From: Spirochaetia bacterium
GTDB lineage: Bacteria > Spirochaetota > Spirochaetia > Treponematales > Breznakiellaceae
Assembly: GCA_025997595.1 (NCBI GenBank)
Contig: BNUU01000047.1
Coordinates: forward strand, 1 to 9,740
DNA length: 9,740 nt
Direction: 5' to 3'
Below the pieces are notes generated by a model. The model was not told where the DNA came from. It ran no database searches and was given only the letters and a program-made list of their open reading frames with translations. Below, one piece after another: positions 6,124 through 9,740 of this stretch. The position numbers and the translations under genes are program-made. Every line of letters begins with the position of its first letter. The stretch's first letter is position 1.

Positions 6124-6936
6124 TCATATATTCCAGGAAAGCCCCGCGCCCACGGCGGTGGTGTATTCCGCGTTTTCCGGATACACAAATTCGATCCCGT
6201 ACATGTCGGTTATGATCTTCAAAACATCCTTGCCGACAGGATTATTGCTGCCGTTTCCGGTGACGATGACCCGGCTAAGGTTTTTGCTTTTTGCGGCGAA
6301 AACCGAAAGCATGCCGATGACCTGGTAGACCATGTTGAGGATCCCCAGGGCGATGTCCCCGTACCCCGCGCTGTCCAGCATCTTCCCGAAATTGGAGGCG
6401 GTAGATTCCTTGTTCAAAAAGCTGATATCGGTTTCCATGATATCTTCCATAAGGAGATCCACCTGATTCAGGTTCCCCGTTTTTGCCAGGTCCAGAACGC
6501 CGTTAAAGTCGGCGGTGGGGAGCAGTTTTTTCGCCAGGCCGTAAATGGTGCCCCCGCCGACCCCGGAGCCCCCCAAATGGAAAATCCCGCCCTTTCCCGC
6601 TTCAATAACGGCGGTACCGGTGCCCACGTTGGTGATGATGATGTGGTCCTCCCCGACGAGGAACATGCCCCCGATGCCGATGGCGTGGATCTCGTCGATC
6701 CGTTTCGTGGGAATACCGAAGATATCGTTTTTGATCTTGTAGGCCCCCGCGCCGGTGATCGCGAGTCCCTGCACATCGGCAATGTTGATATCGTTTTCGA
6801 TGATAAGTTTTCCGAGCGCGCCAGTGGCGGAGGTGACCGCATCGGCGGCGCGGGTCTTGATCTTCTTGATCATCCTGCCGTTTTCAATGGAGACGGTCTT
6901 GGTAATGGTGCTGCCGATGTCTATACCGATAATCAT
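6124..6936 (-). CDS. coaW: Type II pantothenate kinase
   Basis: The protein phosphorylates pantothenate with ATP, the first step of coenzyme A synthesis, in the cytoplasm. It has 270 residues, close to the 267 of Staphylococcus aureus CoaW, and the same order of motifs. These are the ASKHA phosphate-1 loop DIGSTITK (6-13), a likely catalytic Glu in RIDEIHA (E82), NVGTGTA (103-109), GGSGVGGGT (122-130), GLAKKLL (133-139), ASNFG (180-184), GNGS (227-230) and AVGAG (261-265). The frame is complete. The ATG is only 5 bases after a good -10 box and has no Shine-Dalgarno. This gene diverges from the SDR gene across 59 bases. The 78 bases between its stop and pheS hold no terminator I can see on either strand. 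Type II enzymes are usually insensitive to CoA feedback (family knowledge). Confidence 0.93.
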   Translation of the reverse strand: MIIGIDIGSTITKTVSIENGRMIKKIKTRAADAVTSATGALGKLIIENDINIADVQGLAITGAGAYKIKNDIFGIPTKRIDEIHAIGIGGMFLVGEDHIIITNVGTGTAVIEAGKGGIFHLGGSGVGGGTIYGLAKKLLPTADFNGVLDLAKTGNLNQVDLLMEDIMETDISFLNKESTASNFGKMLDSAGYGDIALGILNMVYQVIGMLSVFAAKSKNLSRVIVTGNGSNNPVGKDVLKIITDMYGIEFVYPENAEYTTAVGAGLSWNI

Positions 6937-6941
6937 TCTTT

Positions 6942-6970
6942 ATCATATAATGGCTGTGATAATAAATCAA
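6942..6970 (-). promoter_or_regulatory. coaW promoter, probably leaderless
   Basis: On the minus strand TTGATT (6970-6965, 4 of 6) and TATGAT (6947-6942, 5 of 6) are 17 bases apart. The coaW ATG follows after only five bases (AAAGA). Transcription would start at or next to the A of the ATG, giving an mRNA with no room for a ribosome binding site. Confidence 0.55.
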
Positions 6971-6981
6971 TCTAAGGTCTA

Positions 6982-6987
6982 AGGGAG
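6982..6987 (+). promoter_or_regulatory. Ribosome binding site of the SDR gene
   Basis: AGGGAG lies 8 bases before the ATG at 6996 and fixes that start. The leader (AGGGAGTATCAATT) resembles that of the nucleotidyltransferase gene (AAAGGAGTATCATT). Confidence 0.8.
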
Positions 6988-6995
6988 TATCAATT

Positions 6996-8000
6996 ATGAA
7001 CGCACTTATCATCGGCGGCACGGGGATCATTTCAACGGATGTGGTTAAACTTGCGCTTGCAAAAGGCTGGGACATTACCCTGCTGAACCGGGGCCAGCGC
7101 AGCAAGACATTACCCCAGGGGGCGCGCTCAATTGAATGTGACGCCCGTGACGAGGGGGCCATGCAGAAGGCCCTTGCGGGAAAGTACTTTGATGTGGTGG
7201 CCAACTTTATCGGCTTTCTTCCTGAGCAGATCGAACAGGACATCCGTATCTTCGACGGGCATTGCGGACAGTATATCTTCATATCTACCTGCTGCACCTA
7301 CCAGAAACCGGACGGCAATTACCTTACCACCGAATCGACGCCCCTCAAGAACAGCAATTCCGTATACGGCCAGCGGAAAATCGCCTGCGAGGAAACACTG
7401 AACCATGCCTGGCGGGAAAAAGATTTTCCCATCACCATTGTGCGGCCCAGTTGGACCTATAATAACACCGTCATTCCCTTCATCATGTCTTCCTGGCGGC
7501 AGCCCTGGACCCTCATCGACCGGCTGCAGAAGGGCCTGCCCATCATCATCGCCGGGGACGGCACGAACCGCTTTGCCATCACCCACGCCGCCGATTTTGC
7601 CGAAGGCTTTGTGGGGCTCATGGGGAACTACCACGCCATCGGCCACGCCTTCCACATTACCGGGGAAGAGGCCCTGAGCTGGAACCAGTATTTGGAAATC
7701 ATTGAAAAGATTACCGGCTGCAGGGCCAATGTGATACATATTGCCACCGAATTCATCTGCAAGGTGGTCCCCGCTCTGCACGACGATCTTATGGGGGACA
7801 AGGTGGTGAACTTTCTTTTTGACAACACCAAGATCCGGCAGTTTGTGCCGGGCTTTGCCGCGAAGATTCCCTACGCGCAGGGGATTAAGACATCCATTGA
7901 GTACCTCAAGGCCCACAAGGAACTGCAAACTGTTGACACCGAATATGTTGCCGATATCGACAAGATTCTTGCGGCCTACGGGGCGGCGTTGAAGGTTTAA
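6996..8000 (+). CDS. Extended SDR NAD(P)-dependent epimerase/dehydratase
   Basis: The 334-residue protein has the Rossmann motif GGTGIIS (7-13) at its N-terminus. NRGQR follows the second strand (31-35), where the Arg suggests a preference for NADP. The catalytic pair is YGQRK (Tyr124, Lys128), with a Ser/Thr pair in FISTCC (95-100). C-terminal parts such as AGDGTNRFAITHAAD (186-200) and the FHITGEE stretch (219-225) are typical of the atypical extended SDRs related to sugar-nucleotide epimerases and the CSP41-like group. The substrate cannot be read from the sequence; a nucleotide sugar or small sugar derivative is plausible. It stands alone on its strand, diverges from coaW and converges with the nucleotidyltransferase 21 bases away. 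An UDP-sugar epimerase assignment would be over-reach. Confidence 0.88.
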   Translation: MNALIIGGTGIISTDVVKLALAKGWDITLLNRGQRSKTLPQGARSIECDARDEGAMQKALAGKYFDVVANFIGFLPEQIEQDIRIFDGHCGQYIFISTCCTYQKPDGNYLTTESTPLKNSNSVYGQRKIACEETLNHAWREKDFPITIVRPSWTYNNTVIPFIMSSWRQPWTLIDRLQKGLPIIIAGDGTNRFAITHAADFAEGFVGLMGNYHAIGHAFHITGEEALSWNQYLEIIEKITGCRANVIHIATEFICKVVPALHDDLMGDKVVNFLFDNTKIRQFVPGFAAKIPYAQGIKTSIEYLKAHKELQTVDTEYVADIDKILAAYGAALKV

Positions 8001-8021
8001 ACAAGGCCGACAACACCCGCT

Positions 8022-8945
8022 TTATTTCCAAAGCGCCGCAGGGTATTTCCCGGCGGCGGTGAGCTCCGCAATGCAGGCGATGGCGGCTTCCCGGTCTTCT
8101 TTATAAGTGACCCCGAACCAATGGGAGTCCGCTTCCAGCGCCTTGATCCGTACATAGCCCTTCTGAATAAACCAGTCCGCCGCCAGGGGCAGGTAACATT
8201 CGGCCTTGAGTTCCCCGCCGGGCCGGTTCGCAAAATCCTTGAGGAAATTGTCGAAGTACTCCCTGAACCGGGAAAGGGTCTGCGGGGGAAAGCCCCAAAA
8301 GTTCATGGACACCGGAGCATCCGGCGCAAGCTCCCGGATGGTCCCGTCGGGGTTAGTGTTGATGATGCGGCCGTCTTTTTTTCCGATGGCCAAAAGTTCG
8401 TTTACCGAGGTGAGGTAGCCGTCTTTTATTTCACAGAAACCCCGGGTAACGGTTCCCTGGGGGCTTAAGGTCGGTTCAAGTTTATAGGGCACGATGGCGG
8501 CATCCTTTGAGGCTGGGTCCGCAAGGTACTTGCCCAATACGGCAAAGGCTTCCCGGCCATAAAAATCGTCGGCGTTCAGCACCGCGAAGGGGGCGTCGAT
8601 GTAGGGCGCAGCACAGAGCAGCGCATGGGCGGTCCCCCAGGGCTTGGTCCGGCCCAGAGCCGTAACCCGTTTATAAATATCCTCCGGTACCAGGCTGTCC
8701 CTTTCCTGAAAGGCGATCTCGCAGTTTACCTGCGATCCCAAACGGGCGAGCACCAGATCGCGGAAATCCTTTTCGATATCATGCCGAATGATAAACACAA
8801 CCTTGGTGAATCCCGAGCGGAGGGCGTCAAAAACCGAATAGTCCAGCAGCACCTCGCCGTTTTTCCCGATCTTGTCCATCTGCTTGAGCCCGCCGTAGCG
8901 GCTCCCCATCCCCGCCGCCATGACAACTAAAATTGGTCCACCCAT
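8022..8945 (-). CDS. Sugar-phosphate-type nucleotidyltransferase (NTP_transferase family)
   Basis: The 307-residue protein opens with a hydrophobic strand and the nucleotide-binding signature AAGMGSRYGGLKQ (10-22). This is followed by GTAHALL (104-110) and the metal-site strand LNADDFYG (123-130), the normal layout of GT-A fold nucleotidyltransferases such as MobA/GlmU/RfbA relatives. It most likely transfers a nucleoside monophosphate to a sugar phosphate or a small alcohol phosphate, in the cytoplasm; the exact substrate is not readable. The start is fixed by AAAGGAG (plus strand 8953-8959) with a 7-base spacer. It lies 35 bases downstream of thyX on the same strand and is probably cotranscribed. 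The first 21 codons and leader are repeated in inverted orientation at 9678-9740. Confidence 0.88.
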   Translation of the reverse strand: MGGPILVVMAAGMGSRYGGLKQMDKIGKNGEVLLDYSVFDALRSGFTKVVFIIRHDIEKDFRDLVLARLGSQVNCEIAFQERDSLVPEDIYKRVTALGRTKPWGTAHALLCAAPYIDAPFAVLNADDFYGREAFAVLGKYLADPASKDAAIVPYKLEPTLSPQGTVTRGFCEIKDGYLTSVNELLAIGKKDGRIINTNPDGTIRELAPDAPVSMNFWGFPPQTLSRFREYFDNFLKDFANRPGGELKAECYLPLAADWFIQKGYVRIKALEADSHWFGVTYKEDREAAIACIAELTAAGKYPAALWK

Positions 8946-8995
8946 AATGATACTCCTTTAAAAAATTAAAAATAGTATTACTATTTCTGTTTTCC
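8883..8995 (-). repeat. Left arm of a 113-base perfect inverted repeat
   Basis: This stretch is the exact reverse complement of 9628-9740. It covers the last five codons of thyX including the TAG, the 35-base intergenic spacer with the AAAGGAG site, and the first 21 codons of the nucleotidyltransferase. It is the native context, since both genes read through it intact. The match ends abruptly on the thyX side after 8995. On the other side it is limited by the window end, so the true repeat may be longer. Confidence 0.97.
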
Positions 8996-9631
8996 GCTTT
9001 TAAGTTTTTCTTCAAACCGTTCCAAAGCTTTGCCCGTCAAGGCAGCTTTACCTTTCAGTTCTGTTGATCCGCCCACAGTAATACTACCGGCAGCGCTGCC
9101 CTTAAGCCGGCGTTTCAATTCCGCAAATTCTTCCTGTGAAAAGGACACTCCCCCCAGGGTATGCCGTTCAAAGGATTCGCAGCACCGGGGGGCAACTTTT
9201 TTGGTAATGTCCAGCAAGACCTCCGCGTAAAGGCGGATCTCCTTTTGGGCGTGGGCATCCAGGCGGAGGGACAAAAAGTGAAAGAGGTTGTGCAGATCGA
9301 TCTGCCAGTACCATTCGGTATAAAGTGAAAGGGGCAGGTTGATCCGGGCCAATTCACGGGCGATCCCCTGATCAATGAGGGCGGTGTAATCGCCGTAGGA
9401 CCGGCGCTGCCCCCCGGCCATGGCGGCGCGGACCGCTTCGGCGGCAGCAGGCTCCAGGGCGTCCGCGGAACGGCCCTGCTTGTTGTCATCGCTCTGGAGG
9501 GCCACATCCTCAGGCTTGGGAACGTAGAAATCGTCCTTCATCACCGAATAGCGGCCGGAAATTTCGTTAAGCCGGGCGGTCCGGTGACGAATCCACTGGC
9601 GGGCCACAAAGATGGGGAGCTTGACGTGGAA
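8981..9631 (-). CDS. thyX: FAD-dependent thymidylate synthase, 5'-truncated
   Basis: ThyX makes dTMP from dUMP using FAD, NADPH and methylenetetrahydrofolate. The ThyX signature RHRTARLNEISGRYS is present just after the frame becomes recognisable, preceded by FHVKLPIFVARQWI, which also fits ThyX. Downstream ELARINLPLSLYTEWYWQID, LHNLFHFLSLR and DAHAQKEIR are the nucleotide- and flavin-binding parts, and a Lys-rich tail ends in GKQK. In ThyX the RHR motif normally lies about 80-95 residues from the start. Here only about nine homologous codons precede it before the sequence switches at 9628-9631 into the inverted copy of the gene's own 3' end, so the N-terminal third is missing. The frame runs on to a TAA at 9662-9664 without a proper start, and the GTG at 9607 is not credible because it falls inside conserved sequence. 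The central part is intact, which suggests a junction and not slow decay. Confidence 0.92.
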   Translation of the reverse strand, partial: FHVKLPIFVARQWIRHRTARLNEISGRYSVMKDDFYVPKPEDVALQSDDNKQGRSADALEPAAAEAVRAAMAGGQRRSYGDYTALIDQGIARELARINLPLSLYTEWYWQIDLHNLFHFLSLRLDAHAQKEIRLYAEVLLDITKKVAPRCCESFERHTLGGVSFSQEEFAELKRRLKGSAAGSITVGGSTELKGKAALTGKALERFEEKLKSGKQK

Positions 9632-9740
9632 AACAGAAATAGTAATACTATTTTTAATTTTTTAAAGGAGTATCATTATGGGTGGACCAATTTTAGTTGT
9701 CATGGCGGCGGGGATGGGGAGCCGCTACGGCGGGCTCAAG
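9628..9740 (+). repeat. Right arm of the 113-base inverted repeat, running off the window
   Basis: Identical to the reverse complement of 8883-8995 with no mismatch. It begins inside the truncated thyX, where GGAAAA would be shared by both sequences at the joint, and carries the thyX end, spacer, Shine-Dalgarno and nucleotidyltransferase start on the plus strand. The intervening loop is 632 bases. Confidence 0.97.
9678..9740 (+). CDS. Duplicate 5' end of the nucleotidyltransferase gene (partial, cut by the window)
   Basis: The first 21 codons (MGGPILVVMAAGMGSRYGGLK) and the AAAGGAG leader are an exact inverted copy of the gene at 8022-8945. Whether a full second copy follows cannot be seen. 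If the joint is an artefact, this is not a second gene. Confidence 0.6.
   Translation, partial: MGGPILVVMAAGMGSRYGGLK

Noticed and set aside
7128..7928. 266-codon minus-strand open frame
   Set aside because: It is antisense to the SDR gene, with Gly/His/Pro-rich, unstructured-looking sequence.
8018..8035. CGCTTT/AAAGCG hairpin between the convergent SDR and nucleotidyltransferase genes
   Set aside because: It is a 6-bp stem with low GC that overlaps the nucleotidyltransferase stop and has no T-run on either side; too weak to call a terminator.
8971..8985. AT-rich palindrome AATAGTATTACTATT at the thyX stop
   Set aside because: It is short, without GC pairs and overlaps the thyX stop; it is not the inverted-repeat joint, which lies ten bases away at 8995.
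1..9740. CRISPR array, tRNA, rRNA, insertion-sequence transposase, reverse transcriptase or integrase
   Set aside because: I saw no regularly spaced repeats, no tRNA cloverleaf and no transposase, reverse transcriptase or integrase motifs in any frame.

Overview
The window looks like spirochaete chromosome, most likely a gut or termite-type Treponema. The strongest reason is a 543-residue phenylalanyl-tRNA synthetase alpha subunit of the archaeal/eukaryotic type, which spirochaetes carry in place of the usual bacterial form. A type II pantothenate kinase, ThyX and a CheR remnant, together with the moderately high GC, fit this but do not prove it. The genus is an inference.

Layout: (1) 1-2422 is one long, cysteine-free, Thr/Ser/Ala/Gly-rich reading frame of unknown function, closed by a strong intrinsic terminator. 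(2) 2523-3272 starts with a 162-base imperfect palindrome. It is followed by two heavily overlapping reading frames, each predicting a membrane-anchored coiled-coil protein. This block has a phage-like or lysis-module flavour, without a recognisable phage hallmark gene. (3) 3288-4293 on the minus strand is a damaged region. A RelB/DinJ-type antitoxin with its own promoter and operator-like palindrome is translationally overlapped by the first 22 codons of a MazF/PemK-like toxin. That fragment stops at a TAG, and four codons later, in the same frame, an N-terminally truncated CheR methyltransferase begins. (4) 4379-8945 is housekeeping or metabolic: pheS (+), coaW (-) diverging from an SDR-type NAD(P)-dependent epimerase/dehydratase (+), then a convergent sugar-phosphate-type nucleotidyltransferase (-). 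(5) 8883-9740 is a 113-base exact inverted repeat around a 5'-truncated thyX. The right arm repeats the end of thyX and the start of the nucleotidyltransferase gene in opposite orientation and runs off the window end.

Genes that work together: thyX and the nucleotidyltransferase are adjacent on the minus strand, 35 bases apart, and probably cotranscribed. The antitoxin and the toxin fragment were one operon. The two overlapping coiled-coil membrane proteins may be partners. pheS and coaW both appear to have -10 boxes only 5-6 bases before their start codons and no Shine-Dalgarno sequence, so they may be translated from leaderless mRNAs. Two places (3912-3923 and 9628) look like recombination or assembly junctions.
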